The notes below the pieces were generated by a model. That model saw only the letters and a list, made by a program, of their open reading frames with translations, had not been told where the DNA came from and searched no databases. This document shows positions 9,093 to 17,704 of a stretch of 41,368 bases of DNA, in pieces. The number at the start of each line of letters is the position of its first letter. The stretch's first letter is position 1. Where the stretch lies: assembly GCA_017446745.1 (NCBI GenBank), contig JAFSQF010000041.1, positions 1 through 41,368 of the forward strand, read 5' to 3'. Origin of the DNA: Bacteroidales bacterium. Lineage in GTDB: Bacteria; Bacteroidota; Bacteroidia; Bacteroidales; P3. Position numbers and translations under genes: made by a program.

Positions 9093-9695
9093 ATGCTGCT
9101 GCCTTATCTCAATAAAGGAATAATAGAGGCCGGGTGCGACGAAGCCGGACGCGGATGCCTGGCCGGACCCGTGTATGCCGCCGCCGTAATACTGCCCGGC
9201 GACTACAAGAACGCCCTCCTTAACGACTCCAAGCAGCTGAGCATGAAACAACGTTATGCCCTACGAGAAACCATCATGAACGACGCCGTGGCATGGGCTG
9301 TGGCCAGCGTGGACAACGACGAGATTGACAGGATGAACATCCTAAAAGCCTCGTTCCACGCCATGAACAAAGCCGTCAGTCAACTGAAGACAACTCCTGA
9401 GTTCCTGCTCATCGACGGCAACAAGTTCATCAACGAATATGGAATACCCTACCAATGCATCGTGAAAGGCGACGCGAAATACATGTCCATTGCCGCCGCC
9501 TCTATCCTGGCAAAGACCTTCCGCGACGACTTCATGAACGAGCAGCACCACCTCTATCCCCTCTACGGATGGGACAGCAACAAGGGCTACCCCACCCCGA
9601 AGCACTACAAGGCCATAGAGGCCTACGGCATCACTCCCCTGCACCGGAAAAGCTACAACCTCAACAGACAACTGGAACTGGACATCGAGAGTTAA
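9093..9695 (+). CDS. rnhB: Ribonuclease HII
   Basis: The 200-residue protein carries the RNase HII core. GCDEAGRGCLAGP gives Asp16 and Glu17, followed by LNDSKQLS, the LLIDGNKF strand with the third acidic residue near 109, and YMSIAAASILAK. The enzyme cuts RNA-DNA hybrids and removes misinserted ribonucleotides, in the cytoplasm. Length matches the family. The ATG at 9093 leaves a natural short N-terminus before the GCDEAGRG strand. Confidence 0.95.
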   Translation: MLLPYLNKGIIEAGCDEAGRGCLAGPVYAAAVILPGDYKNALLNDSKQLSMKQRYALRETIMNDAVAWAVASVDNDEIDRMNILKASFHAMNKAVSQLKTTPEFLLIDGNKFINEYGIPYQCIVKGDAKYMSIAAASILAKTFRDDFMNEQHHLYPLYGWDSNKGYPTPKHYKAIEAYGITPLHRKSYNLNRQLELDIES

Positions 9696-9731
9696 GACCA
9701 CCCTTAAGGTACCCACATATCAACAGAAATC

Positions 9732-10289
9732 ATGTTTGAATTTATTAAAAATAAGCTACAACAGCGTCAACTGCGCAACCTGCTGAACAAGCAGCGCGAC
9801 AAACGCATCGATAACTGGGAAGACATCAAGACCATTGGCCTGATCTTCACCGTTGGCGACGCCGAGCACTGGAACCTGTTGCACCGCTTCGTCTCAGCAC
9901 AAGAGAACCGCGGCAAGGAGGTTCACCTCATCGGATTTCAGGCCGACAACTACGAGATTAACTATATCTTTTCACATACCAAGACCGTCATCTGCCACGA
10001 GAAGACCGACTTCAACCGCTTAGGACTGCCCAAAGAAGGCGTCATCGACTCGTTTGTCGACAAGCACTACGACCTGCTGATCGACGCCACCTCGCAGCCC
10101 GACTTCTTCGGCAGGTATGTCACCGCCATGGCCGAGGCCAACCTCAAGGTGGGATTTCAGAACAACTCCTTACCCGATGGCGACAACGACAGGCTGATGT
10201 ACGACATGCTGATTCAAGGCGATGACGAAATGGACCTCCGCAACTATATCGAACAGATAGTGAAGTATTTATTAATGGTAAAAAAATAA
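9732..10289 (+). CDS. DUF6913 family protein
   Basis: A 185-residue soluble protein with a charged coiled N-terminus (KNKLQQRQLRNLLNKQRDKR) followed by alternating strands and helices (TIGLIFTVGDAEHW, KEVHLIGFQ, YDLLIDATS, KVGFQNN). This matches DUF6913, a Bacteroidota family that often lies directly before dapA, as here. Function is unknown. It starts 36 bp after the rnhB stop and is separated from dapA by an 8-bp repeat array. Confidence 0.75.
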   Translation: MFEFIKNKLQQRQLRNLLNKQRDKRIDNWEDIKTIGLIFTVGDAEHWNLLHRFVSAQENRGKEVHLIGFQADNYEINYIFSHTKTVICHEKTDFNRLGLPKEGVIDSFVDKHYDLLIDATSQPDFFGRYVTAMAEANLKVGFQNNSLPDGDNDRLMYDMLIQGDDEMDLRNYIEQIVKYLLMVKK

Positions 10290-10298
10290 TTTCTAATT

Positions 10299-10398
10299 CG
10301 ATGCTTCGATGCTTCGATGCTTCGATGCTTCGATGTCTCGATGTTTCGATGCTTCGATGTTTCGATGTTTCGATATCTCGATGCTTCGATATCTCGAT
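10299..10398 (+). repeat. 8-bp degenerate tandem array A (12.5 units)
   Basis: Twelve full 8-bp units plus CGAT, in perfect phase from 10299. Units are CGATGCTT (six times), CGATGTTT (three), CGATATCT (two) and CGATGTCT (one). The array lies between the DUF6913 gene and dapA, ending 49 bp before the dapA start. Both strands stay free of stop codons in the repeat, so the small open frames here are artefacts. Confidence 0.9.
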
Positions 10399-10447
10399 TG
10401 AAACAACAACAACAATCAGTATTAAACCATAAATAATTAAGCATTAT

Positions 10448-11329
10448 ATGGCAAAAAATCCATTATTCACGGGAACTGGCGTTGCACTGATAACGCCATT
10501 CAGAAAACAAGAGACTATAGACTTCAGCAAACTCGAAGAGCTGATAAACAACATAATAGATTCTAAAGTAGACTATATCGTGGCCCTGGGGACCACCAGC
10601 GAAGCCGCCACGATGACCGACAGCGAGCGCAACGCCCTACAGCAGTTCATCGTAGAGACGGTGAACGGACGCATCCCCATCATGCTGGGCGTGGGGGGCA
10701 ACAACACCCGTGCCGTCACCGACGCCATCAGCCAGACCAATTTCGACGGCATCAGCGGCATCCTCTCCGTAACGCCTTACTACAATAAACCACAGCAGCG
10801 CGGTTTAGTGCAGCATTTCAAGAACATCGCCGACGCGTCGCCAGTCCCCGTGGTACTCTACAACGTGCCGGGACGCACTTCGTGCAACATCACCGCCGAG
10901 ACAACCATACAACTGGCTCACGAATGCCCCAACATCATCGGCATCAAAGAGGCTTCGGGCAACCTGAGCCAGGTGATGGAGATTGTGCGCAACAAACCGG
11001 CAGGCTTTCTCGTCATCTCCGGCGACGACGCCCTGACGCTGCCCATGATAGCCCTGGGCGCCTCCGGCGTTATCTCCGTCATCGCCAATGCCTATCCCAA
11101 GGAGATGTCCGACATGGTACGTCTGGCACTGAAAGGCGACATGAAAAAAGCTCAGCCTATTCACTACAGCCTGCTGCCTTTGATGAACGCCATCTTCGAG
11201 GAGGGCAACCCCAGCGGCATCAAGGCCCTCCTGGAAATTTTGGGACGCATCAACAACCAGCTGCGTCTGCCGCTATGCAAGGTGTCAAAACCTCTATACA
11301 ACAAAATAGCAAGCCTCCAACTGCCATGA
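10448..11329 (+). CDS. dapA: 4-hydroxy-tetrahydrodipicolinate synthase
   Basis: The 293-residue protein condenses pyruvate with aspartate semialdehyde in the lysine/diaminopimelate pathway. Active-site residues are visible: the Schiff-base Lys167 in GIKEASG, Tyr138 in LYNVPGR and the Thr49-Thr50 pair in ALGTTSEA. Length is normal for the TIM-barrel family. Its stop overlaps the next start by ATGA at 11326-11329, so the thioesterase gene is translationally coupled. Confidence 0.96.
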   Translation: MAKNPLFTGTGVALITPFRKQETIDFSKLEELINNIIDSKVDYIVALGTTSEAATMTDSERNALQQFIVETVNGRIPIMLGVGGNNTRAVTDAISQTNFDGISGILSVTPYYNKPQQRGLVQHFKNIADASPVPVVLYNVPGRTSCNITAETTIQLAHECPNIIGIKEASGNLSQVMEIVRNKPAGFLVISGDDALTLPMIALGASGVISVIANAYPKEMSDMVRLALKGDMKKAQPIHYSLLPLMNAIFEEGNPSGIKALLEILGRINNQLRLPLCKVSKPLYNKIASLQLP

Positions 11330-11769
11330 CCTCTCTTACCGACCTCGCCCGACAAGTCTTCGCTGGCGACCTCTACGCCACGCGCCTTACCGGCATCGCT
11401 ATCGAATGCGTAGAGCCCGACAGGGTGGTATGCACCCTTGACCTCCAGGCGCAGCACCGCAACGCCAAAGGGGCGGTGATGGGAGGCGTGATCTTCACCC
11501 TGGCAGACTTCGCCATGGCCATAGTGGCCAACAGCACCCTGCTGGCAGAAGCTGACAACGCCGACAACGTGGAGCTTCAGTGGTTCACCTCATCGTCGAC
11601 TGTCCATTTCCTCGGCACCGCACACGGCAACCGCCTCATCGCCGAAGCCTCACCAATTCGCAGAGGCCGACAACAAACTGTGGTGCAGGTGGTAGTGACC
11701 GACAACCAGCAACGCAAGGTGGCTTTCGTAACCTCCACAGCAAACAGCTTAACAACGAACAGACAATAA
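11326..11769 (+). CDS. PaaI/hotdog-fold thioesterase
   Basis: The start chosen is the ATG overlapping the dapA stop, giving 147 residues; the longer open frame upstream is the dapA shadow. The hotdog core is seen as AQHRNAKGAVMGGVIFTLADFAMA, with the long central helix starting at FTLADFA. It most likely hydrolyses an acyl- or aryl-CoA thioester; the substrate is unknown. The usual GxxHGG motif reads GAVMGG, as in the subfamily lacking that histidine. The stop TAA overlaps the next ATG at 11769. Confidence 0.85.
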   Translation: MTSLTDLARQVFAGDLYATRLTGIAIECVEPDRVVCTLDLQAQHRNAKGAVMGGVIFTLADFAMAIVANSTLLAEADNADNVELQWFTSSSTVHFLGTAHGNRLIAEASPIRRGRQQTVVQVVVTDNQQRKVAFVTSTANSLTTNRQ

Positions 11770-12749
11770 TGACAATCAACGAAATAACAAAACTTGTAGA
11801 GCCCATGATGGATGCCTATGGCGAACGCTATCGACAGATAACGTCAAGCCATATCAACATCATCGAGTCCATCAGCACGCATCTGTCGCACGGACAAGGG
11901 AAACAACTACGGCCCTTGCTGACTTTCCTCACGGCACGATGTATGGGCATAGGCGATGCCCCGGCACAGTGCCACACGCTCTACTCCGTTGTCGTCGCCA
12001 TCGAGATGCTTCACAACAGCACCCTCATACACGACGACGTGGTGGACGAGAGCGACACACGCCGCGGCATAGCCACCGTGAACAGCCGCTGGGGCAACAA
12101 AGTCGCCGTGCTTTATGGCGACTATATGCTCGCCATGGTGATGAAAACCATCAACGAGCTGGGCAACAGCAGCATATCATCTATCATCAACCATACCGTC
12201 CTCTCTATGTGCCAAGGCGAACTGCTGCAACAGCAATGCTGCAACCACTACGACACCGAGCCGCAGACTTGCCTGACCATCATCGAGGACAAGACGGCCT
12301 GCTTCATGGCGGCCTGCTGCCAGATCGGCGCTCTCTGCGCCACCCACGACCAGGCAGCCATCGACAGGGCGCAGCGCTTCGGACTTTACTTAGGCATGGC
12401 TTTCCAGCTGCAAGACGACATGCGCGACTTCCTGCCCACCGCAGCCACCGGCAAACCCCAAGGCAACGACGTGCGCGAACACAAGGCCACTCTACCCATC
12501 ATTTATGCCATGCAGGACAAGGAGATAGGCCAAGAGCTGAGCAGCATGATGAACCGCGCGGACTTCAGCAACAGCGACATCGAGGCCATCGCCACCTTGG
12601 TGCGTGGCAGCAACGGATGGCTGAGATGCCGCGAACTGCTCGACGACTATCTGTCGCAGGCTCACAACCTCCTGAAACAGATGCCTCAAAACATCTATAG
12701 CCAAGGGCTCGCCAACATCCTTCTCTACTTGAAAGAAAATCAAGAATAG
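11769..12749 (+). CDS. Polyprenyl diphosphate synthase (trans-isoprenyl)
   Basis: With the ATG overlapping the thioesterase stop (TAATG), the protein is 326 residues. The first Asp-rich motif is DDVVD (89-93) in LIHDDVVDESDTRRG and the second is DDMRD (216-220) in FQLQDDMRD. These bind the magnesium and diphosphate during chain elongation of isopentenyl units. The product chain length (for example for menaquinone side chains or the undecaprenyl-type carrier) cannot be read from sequence. The tight coupling dapA - thioesterase - prenyl synthase suggests one transcript. Confidence 0.92.
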   Translation: MTINEITKLVEPMMDAYGERYRQITSSHINIIESISTHLSHGQGKQLRPLLTFLTARCMGIGDAPAQCHTLYSVVVAIEMLHNSTLIHDDVVDESDTRRGIATVNSRWGNKVAVLYGDYMLAMVMKTINELGNSSISSIINHTVLSMCQGELLQQQCCNHYDTEPQTCLTIIEDKTACFMAACCQIGALCATHDQAAIDRAQRFGLYLGMAFQLQDDMRDFLPTAATGKPQGNDVREHKATLPIIYAMQDKEIGQELSSMMNRADFSNSDIEAIATLVRGSNGWLRCRELLDDYLSQAHNLLKQMPQNIYSQGLANILLYLKENQE

Positions 12750-12801
12750 CGATACTAAATAATAGTCACTAATAGTTTAAAACATATTTATTGAAAGACC
12801 T

Positions 12802-13308
12802 ATGAAAAGAATCATTTTAACCTTTGCTGCCACACTGCTTTTCGGCATGGCCATGGCACAGAATGCCAAACTCCCCGAGAACGTCACCATCAAGACCCTC
12901 GACGGCAAGACCGTGGAGACCTCGGTAATACAAAACGATGGCAAACCCATGATCATCAGCTTCTGGGCTACCTGGTGCAAGCCCTGCAACCGCGAGCTCA
13001 ACGCCATCAAGGAGGTCTATGAAGACTGGCAGGCCGAGACCGGCGTGAAGCTGGTGGCCATAAGCATCGACGACGCCCGCTCGTCGGCCAAGGTGCGTCC
13101 CCACGTCGACGGCAACGGCTGGGAATATGAAGTCTACCTCGACCCCAACCAGGACTTCAAGCGCGCCATGAACGTCGTCAACGTGCCTCACACCTTCCTC
13201 GTCAACGGTAAGGGCGAGATAGTATGGCAACACACGGCCTACGTCGACGGAAGCGAAGATGAGCTCTTCGAACTGGTAAAGAAACTGGCCAACGGCGAGG
13301 AGATTTAA
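12802..13308 (+). CDS. TlpA/ResA-like periplasmic thioredoxin
   Basis: The 168-residue protein has a signal peptide (about 1-19, ending AMAQ) and a thioredoxin fold with the redox motif WCKPC (Cys59, Cys62) in SFWATWCKPCNRE. The cis-proline region is NVPHTFLVNGKGEI. It probably works in the periplasm as a thiol-disulfide reductant or as part of oxidative folding of exported proteins. It leads a group with a DUF6029 protein and an Omp28-like lipoprotein, the gaps being filled with 8-bp repeat arrays. Confidence 0.9.
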   Translation: MKRIILTFAATLLFGMAMAQNAKLPENVTIKTLDGKTVETSVIQNDGKPMIISFWATWCKPCNRELNAIKEVYEDWQAETGVKLVAISIDDARSSAKVRPHVDGNGWEYEVYLDPNQDFKRAMNVVNVPHTFLVNGKGEIVWQHTAYVDGSEDELFELVKKLANGEEI

Positions 13309-13327
13309 ACGGATAATTCAAAGAAAT

Positions 13328-13459
13328 CGATACTTCGACATCTTGAGGCTTCGATGTTTCGATATCTCGATGTTTCGATGCTTCGATATCTCGATGCATC
13401 GAAGTTTCGATATCTCGATATCTCGATACTTCGATATCTGGATGCTTCGAAATCTCGAT
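13328..13459 (+). repeat. 8-bp degenerate tandem array B (16.5 units)
   Basis: Sixteen 8-bp units plus CGAT in unbroken phase. Main units are CGATATCT (five), CGATGTTT (two) and CGATACTT (two), with single variants such as CGACATCT, TGAGGCTT, CGATGCAT, CGAAGTTT and GGATGCTT. It fills the spacer between the thioredoxin stop (13308) and the DUF6029 start (13482), ending 22 bp before that start. Confidence 0.9.
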
Positions 13460-13481
13460 TAATAATCAATAACTCAAACAG

Positions 13482-15152
13482 ATGAAAAAACAAATAAGGC
13501 TGTTTTTATTGGCCGGAGCTTTTGCTGCTTTTAGTTTTCCTTTCTCGACCTCTGAGGCTCAGGGCATCATGGGTGGCCACGTGACGGGCAATGTGCAGTG
13601 GGACGGCCAGATGTCACGCAGAGACAGTGTCATCGGGGCCTCCGACGTGCCGGAGAAAATCCTCTCCAACGCCCGCGCCGACATTCTTTACACCAACGGC
13701 AATTTCAGCGCCGGCCTGCGCTATGAGGGCTATCTGGGCCCCATGCTGGGCTTCGACAGCAAATATAGCGGTCAGGGCATAGCCAACTATTTCGTGAGCT
13801 ACAAAACACAGGACTTCGCCGTCACAGCCGGACATTTCTACGAGCAGTTCGGCAACGGCATGACGCTGCGTGCCTATGAGGACCGCTTCTTGGGCATCGA
13901 CAACGCCCTCCGCGGCATCGGCGTCATGTACCGTCCTTTCAGAGGCATAACCCTCAAGGGGGTCTTGGGTCAGCAACGCTACTATTGGGAGACCCGCGGT
14001 CTGGTGCGCGGCGTGGACGGCGAGGTCAGCCTCAACGACCTCGTAGAGTCATGGAGCGAGGCTAAGACCCGCCTGACACTCGGCGCCTCGTTCGTAAGCA
14101 AATATGAAGGCGACGAGACGGTGATGAGCGACATTCCGGGCTACAAGTTGCAGCTGCCCAAGAACGTCGGCGCCGGGGCAGTGCGCATAGACCTCGCAAG
14201 CGGCGGCTTCGGACTTCAGGCCGAATATGCACGCAAAGGACAGGATCCCAGCATGATGAACAACTACATCTACAAGCCCGGCGAGGCCCTATGGGTCAGC
14301 GCCAGCTACTCGCAGAAAGGCCTCAGTGCCAACATCCAGGCCAAGCGTGTGGACAATATGTGCTTCAAATCGGTGCGCAGCGAAAGCGGCGAGATGCTCT
14401 ACATCAACTACACGCCGGCCATCACCAAACAGCACACCTACGCTTTCCTCAGCATGTACCCCTACGCCACACAGAGCACCGGCGAGATGGGCCTACAGGG
14501 CGATTTCATGTATAAATTCAAGAAAGAGACACTCCTCGGCGGCAAATATGGCACCGACGTCCACCTCAACGCCTCGCTGATCACCGGCCTGGACACCACC
14601 ATAGTCGGCGGCAAAGGCACCGACGGCTACACCTCCTCCTTCTTCGGCACCGGCGAGACTTTCTATGGCGACGTCAGCCTCGAGATTGCAAAAAAACTCA
14701 GCAGCAAGCTGAAGCTGACAGCCACCTACGGCTACGTGCTTTTCAACCCCGTAGTGGAAGCCCATGCCGGCGACATCCACCACAACCACGTGCTCATCGC
14801 CGACCTCACCTGGAAGATTAACCGCAAGAACGTGCTCCGCTTCGAGGCCGAATGGATGGGCAGCGACAGCAAATACACCGCCGAGGTCGACGACAAGCGC
14901 TGTGGCGACTGGATTATGGGACTGGTGGAATACAACTTCACAAGCTCCTGGTTCTTGTCGCTGAGCGACCAGTATGCCTACAACGACGGCGTCGGCAACT
15001 ACTACAACATCTCGGTGGGCTATACCAAAGGGGCCACACGCCTTCAGGTGGGCTACGGCAAGCAGCGTGAAGGCATCATCTGCATAGGCGGCGTATGCCG
15101 CAACGTCCCCGCCAGCAACGGCCTTACTTTCAGCCTGACAACAAGCTTTTAA
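13482..15152 (+). CDS. DUF6029 family outer-membrane beta-barrel protein
   Basis: The 556-residue protein has a signal peptide (cleavage near SEAQG, about 27) and then many amphipathic strands with aromatic ends. GNVQWDGQMSRRDSVIG near the N-terminus and the ILYTNGNFSAGLRYEGYL and TAGHFYEQFGNGMTLRAYED segments match DUF6029, a Bacteroidota outer-membrane family often found beside TlpA-like thioredoxins and Omp28-like lipoproteins. It ends in TFSLTTSF, a typical barrel end with a terminal Phe. Function is unknown. Confidence 0.85.
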   Translation: MKKQIRLFLLAGAFAAFSFPFSTSEAQGIMGGHVTGNVQWDGQMSRRDSVIGASDVPEKILSNARADILYTNGNFSAGLRYEGYLGPMLGFDSKYSGQGIANYFVSYKTQDFAVTAGHFYEQFGNGMTLRAYEDRFLGIDNALRGIGVMYRPFRGITLKGVLGQQRYYWETRGLVRGVDGEVSLNDLVESWSEAKTRLTLGASFVSKYEGDETVMSDIPGYKLQLPKNVGAGAVRIDLASGGFGLQAEYARKGQDPSMMNNYIYKPGEALWVSASYSQKGLSANIQAKRVDNMCFKSVRSESGEMLYINYTPAITKQHTYAFLSMYPYATQSTGEMGLQGDFMYKFKKETLLGGKYGTDVHLNASLITGLDTTIVGGKGTDGYTSSFFGTGETFYGDVSLEIAKKLSSKLKLTATYGYVLFNPVVEAHAGDIHHNHVLIADLTWKINRKNVLRFEAEWMGSDSKYTAEVDDKRCGDWIMGLVEYNFTSSWFLSLSDQYAYNDGVGNYYNISVGYTKGATRLQVGYGKQREGIICIGGVCRNVPASNGLTFSLTTSF

Positions 15153-15166
15153 AATAACAATAATTT

Positions 15167-15210
15167 CGAAACATCGAAGCATCGAAGCATCGAAGCATCG
15201 AAATATCGAA
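15167..15210 (-). repeat. 8-bp degenerate tandem array C (5.5 units)
   Basis: Five units in reverse orientation (CGAAACAT, CGAAGCAT three times, CGAAATAT) followed by CGAA. It lies 14 bp after the DUF6029 stop and ends 15 bp before the Omp28-like start, filling almost the whole spacer. Confidence 0.85.
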
Positions 15211-15225
15211 AAAAAACAACAACCC

Positions 15226-16098
15226 ATGAAAAGATTCTTTATATCATTATCAATCATATTCTTCGCCACCGCCGCGCTGGTTTCGTGCGACAAAATAGAG
15301 CAGCAAAGCGACGGCACCTACACCGTTTATGCCGGCGCCGTGGGCGAATGGAATGCCGGACAAGGTGTGGCCGACAAAAGCCAACGCGCCCTGTTGGAAA
15401 AGTTCACCGGAGTACGGTGCAACAACTGCCCGACAGCCGACGAACAAATCGCCACAACCCTCGACAACTATGCCGGCAAACTCATAGCCATATCCATCCA
15501 CGATTCAATATCATCGTTCTGCAACCCTTACCCCAACAGCCTCGACCTACGCACCGCCGTGGGCACCTCCTGGAGCGAGGGCTTCGGCAGAACTACGAGC
15601 AGCCCCTCCCCCGCCGCACTTGTCAACCGGATGAAGAAAGATGGCAGCTACGACATCTTTTATTCTTTCAGCAGCCTGAGCACCTATATCGACCCCATAA
15701 TCAGCCAAGATGCAAAGGTTGCCATAGGCGTCGCAGCAGCCCGGAACAATGGAAGCCTCGACGTGACCGTCGACTTGGAATTTCTGGAATCGCTGTCCGA
15801 CAAGCTGACCGTGACCCTCGCCGTTATTGAGGACGGCCTGATTGCCACGCAGCTGCTGCCCGACGGCCACACCCGCGACACGGCATACGTACACAACCAT
15901 ATCCTCCGCGGTGTAGTCACCGACGTGTGGGGCGCCGACGTGGACTGCACCGGCGCCGCCGGCGAGAAGCGGGTGGCTCTGTTCAGCACCTCGAACGTCA
16001 ACCCCGAATGGAATCTCGACAACTGCCATATCGTGGCCTTCGTCTCGAAAAAAGAAAACCGCGAAGTGCTCAACGTGGCGGAATGTGAGATAGAATAG
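15226..16098 (+). CDS. Omp28-related outer-membrane lipoprotein
   Basis: A 290-residue protein with a lipoprotein signal (TAALVSC, Cys near residue 21). KSQRALLEKFTGVRCNNCP with the RCNNC cysteine pair gives a thioredoxin-like region, as in the Omp28 family first described in Porphyromonas. The rest is a beta-rich domain ending NVAECEIE. It is the third gene of the thioredoxin - DUF6029 - Omp28 group. Its role is unknown; the CxxC pair hints at redox interplay with the upstream thioredoxin (inference). Confidence 0.85.
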   Translation: MKRFFISLSIIFFATAALVSCDKIEQQSDGTYTVYAGAVGEWNAGQGVADKSQRALLEKFTGVRCNNCPTADEQIATTLDNYAGKLIAISIHDSISSFCNPYPNSLDLRTAVGTSWSEGFGRTTSSPSPAALVNRMKKDGSYDIFYSFSSLSTYIDPIISQDAKVAIGVAAARNNGSLDVTVDLEFLESLSDKLTVTLAVIEDGLIATQLLPDGHTRDTAYVHNHILRGVVTDVWGADVDCTGAAGEKRVALFSTSNVNPEWNLDNCHIVAFVSKKENREVLNVAECEIE

Positions 16099-16135
16099 AA
16101 TATCTAGAAATTCTAGAATCTATAGAAATCTATAG
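16099..16135 (-). repeat. Short 9-bp degenerate tandem array (about 4 units)
   Basis: Units AATATCTAG, AAATTCTAG, AATCTATAG and AAATCTATAG begin directly after the Omp28-like stop codon. In reverse complement they match the CTATAGATT units of the larger 9-bp array at 32922-33020. The spacer before the MATE gene is only 68 bp. Confidence 0.6.
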
Positions 16136-16166
16136 ATAATAATCAACAGAGAGGTCTGAAGCTCTT

Positions 16167-17501
16167 ATGAACAAGCGTATTCTTCAGCTGGCGCTGCCCA
16201 ACATCATCACCAATATCACCGTGCCGCTGCTGGGCATGGTGGATACAGCCATAGTGGGCCATATCAGCGAGGGACACCTCGGGGCCATAGCCATAGGGAC
16301 GCAGATTTTCAACCTCATCTACTGGAACTTCGGCTTCCTTCGTATGGGTACCAGCGGCTTCACCGCACAGGCCTACGGTGCGCGCCGCCTCGACGAGGCG
16401 GTGCGCGTCTTTTTACGTGCCATCACCATAGCTTTGGCCATCGCTCTGCTGCTCCTCTGCCTGCAACACCCCATAGCACTCCTCAGCAAAGCCATCTTCA
16501 ACGGCAGCAACAATGTCATAACGCTGGCTCTCAGCTATTTCTTTATCCGCATCTGGGCCGCCCCGGCCACCTTGGGACTCTACGCCATAAAGGGATGGTT
16601 CATAGGCATGCAGAACTCGCGGCTGCCGATGTGGATGGCCATCTTCATCAACCTGGTGAACATTGGCTGCAGCCTCCTTTTCGTTCTGGTGCTGGGATGG
16701 GACATCAAGGGGGTGGCCTTAGGCACCGTCATAGCGCAGTACAGCGGCCTGACCGTAGGCCTCTTCTTTGTGGCTCAACGCTACGGCAAGCTCTTCCGCA
16801 AGCATCTGAGCATCGACTTCGTGCGGCAGACCCTTCGCTGGGAGGAAATGAAGCATTTCTTCCGCATCAACGGCGACATCTTCCTGCGCACCGTATGCCT
16901 GGCAGCGGTGTTCACCTTCATCACCTCCGAATCGGGCCGCATCAGCGACAATATCCTTGCCGTAGACAACCTCATCATGCTCTTCTTCACCCTGTTCAGC
17001 TACATCATGGACGGCTTCGCCTACGCTGGCGAAGCACTCGTGGGACGCTACATAGGAGCACGCGACCTGCGGCAGCTGAAGAGCGCCGTGCGACACATCA
17101 TGGTGTGGGGTCTGGCCCTCACCCTGGTCTTCACCCTGCTCTACGCCCTCTGCGGCGAATGGTTCCTGCGCCTTTTCAGCGATAAGGAGAACATCATAGA
17201 AGCCGCACGGCCTTACCTCTTCTGGTCGCTGATAATTCCTGTGTGCGGCTTCGCGGCATTCCTCTACGACGGCATCTTCGTAGGCGCCACAGCATCACGC
17301 ACCATGCGCAACGCCATGTTCATGGCTACCGGGGCTTTCTTCGCCGCATATTATGGATTGCGAGCTCTTTATGACGCTCCACTCGGCGAATTTGCATGGA
17401 ACAACATACTCTGGGCTGCCTTTATGATCTACCTTTTGGCCCGCGGCATAGGACAAGGCCTGATGGTGAAGAAAGCGGTCTATGGGAAAATTGATAATTG
17501 A
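16167..17501 (+). CDS. MATE family efflux transporter
   Basis: The 444-residue integral membrane protein has the twelve-helix MATE layout. The N-terminal MNKRILQLALPNIITNITVPLLGMVDTAIVGH is the family hallmark and is followed by GTSGFTAQAYGA. MATE proteins export cationic drugs or metabolites using a sodium or proton gradient. It resembles the DinF-like bacterial branch; the substrate is unknown. It stops at TGA, 16 bp before the longest 8-bp repeat array. Confidence 0.93.
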   Translation: MNKRILQLALPNIITNITVPLLGMVDTAIVGHISEGHLGAIAIGTQIFNLIYWNFGFLRMGTSGFTAQAYGARRLDEAVRVFLRAITIALAIALLLLCLQHPIALLSKAIFNGSNNVITLALSYFFIRIWAAPATLGLYAIKGWFIGMQNSRLPMWMAIFINLVNIGCSLLFVLVLGWDIKGVALGTVIAQYSGLTVGLFFVAQRYGKLFRKHLSIDFVRQTLRWEEMKHFFRINGDIFLRTVCLAAVFTFITSESGRISDNILAVDNLIMLFFTLFSYIMDGFAYAGEALVGRYIGARDLRQLKSAVRHIMVWGLALTLVFTLLYALCGEWFLRLFSDKENIIEAARPYLFWSLIIPVCGFAAFLYDGIFVGATASRTMRNAMFMATGAFFAAYYGLRALYDAPLGEFAWNNILWAAFMIYLLARGIGQGLMVKKAVYGKIDN

Positions 17502-17517
17502 AAAAAAAACTAAAAAT

Positions 17518-17693
17518 CGAAATATCGAAAAATCGAAACATCGAAGCATCGAAAAATCGAAACATCGAAATATCGAAATATCGAAATATCGAAACATCGA
17601 AACATCGAAACATCGAAATATCGAAAAATCGAAAAATCGAAGCATCGAAGCATCGAAGCATCGAAGCATCGAAACATCGAAGCATCGAAAAAT
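17518..17693 (-). repeat. 8-bp degenerate tandem array D (22 units)
   Basis: Twenty-two units in perfect phase with no insertion or deletion over 176 bp. On the + strand the units are CGAAATAT, CGAAAAAT, CGAAACAT and CGAAGCAT in mixed order, with four CGAAGCAT in a row at 17638-17669. It fills the gap between the MATE stop (17501) and the M6 peptidase start (17705), ending 11 bp before that ATG. Long open frames over it are repeat artefacts. Confidence 0.92.
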
Positions 17694-17704
17694 AAAAAAA
17701 GCTC

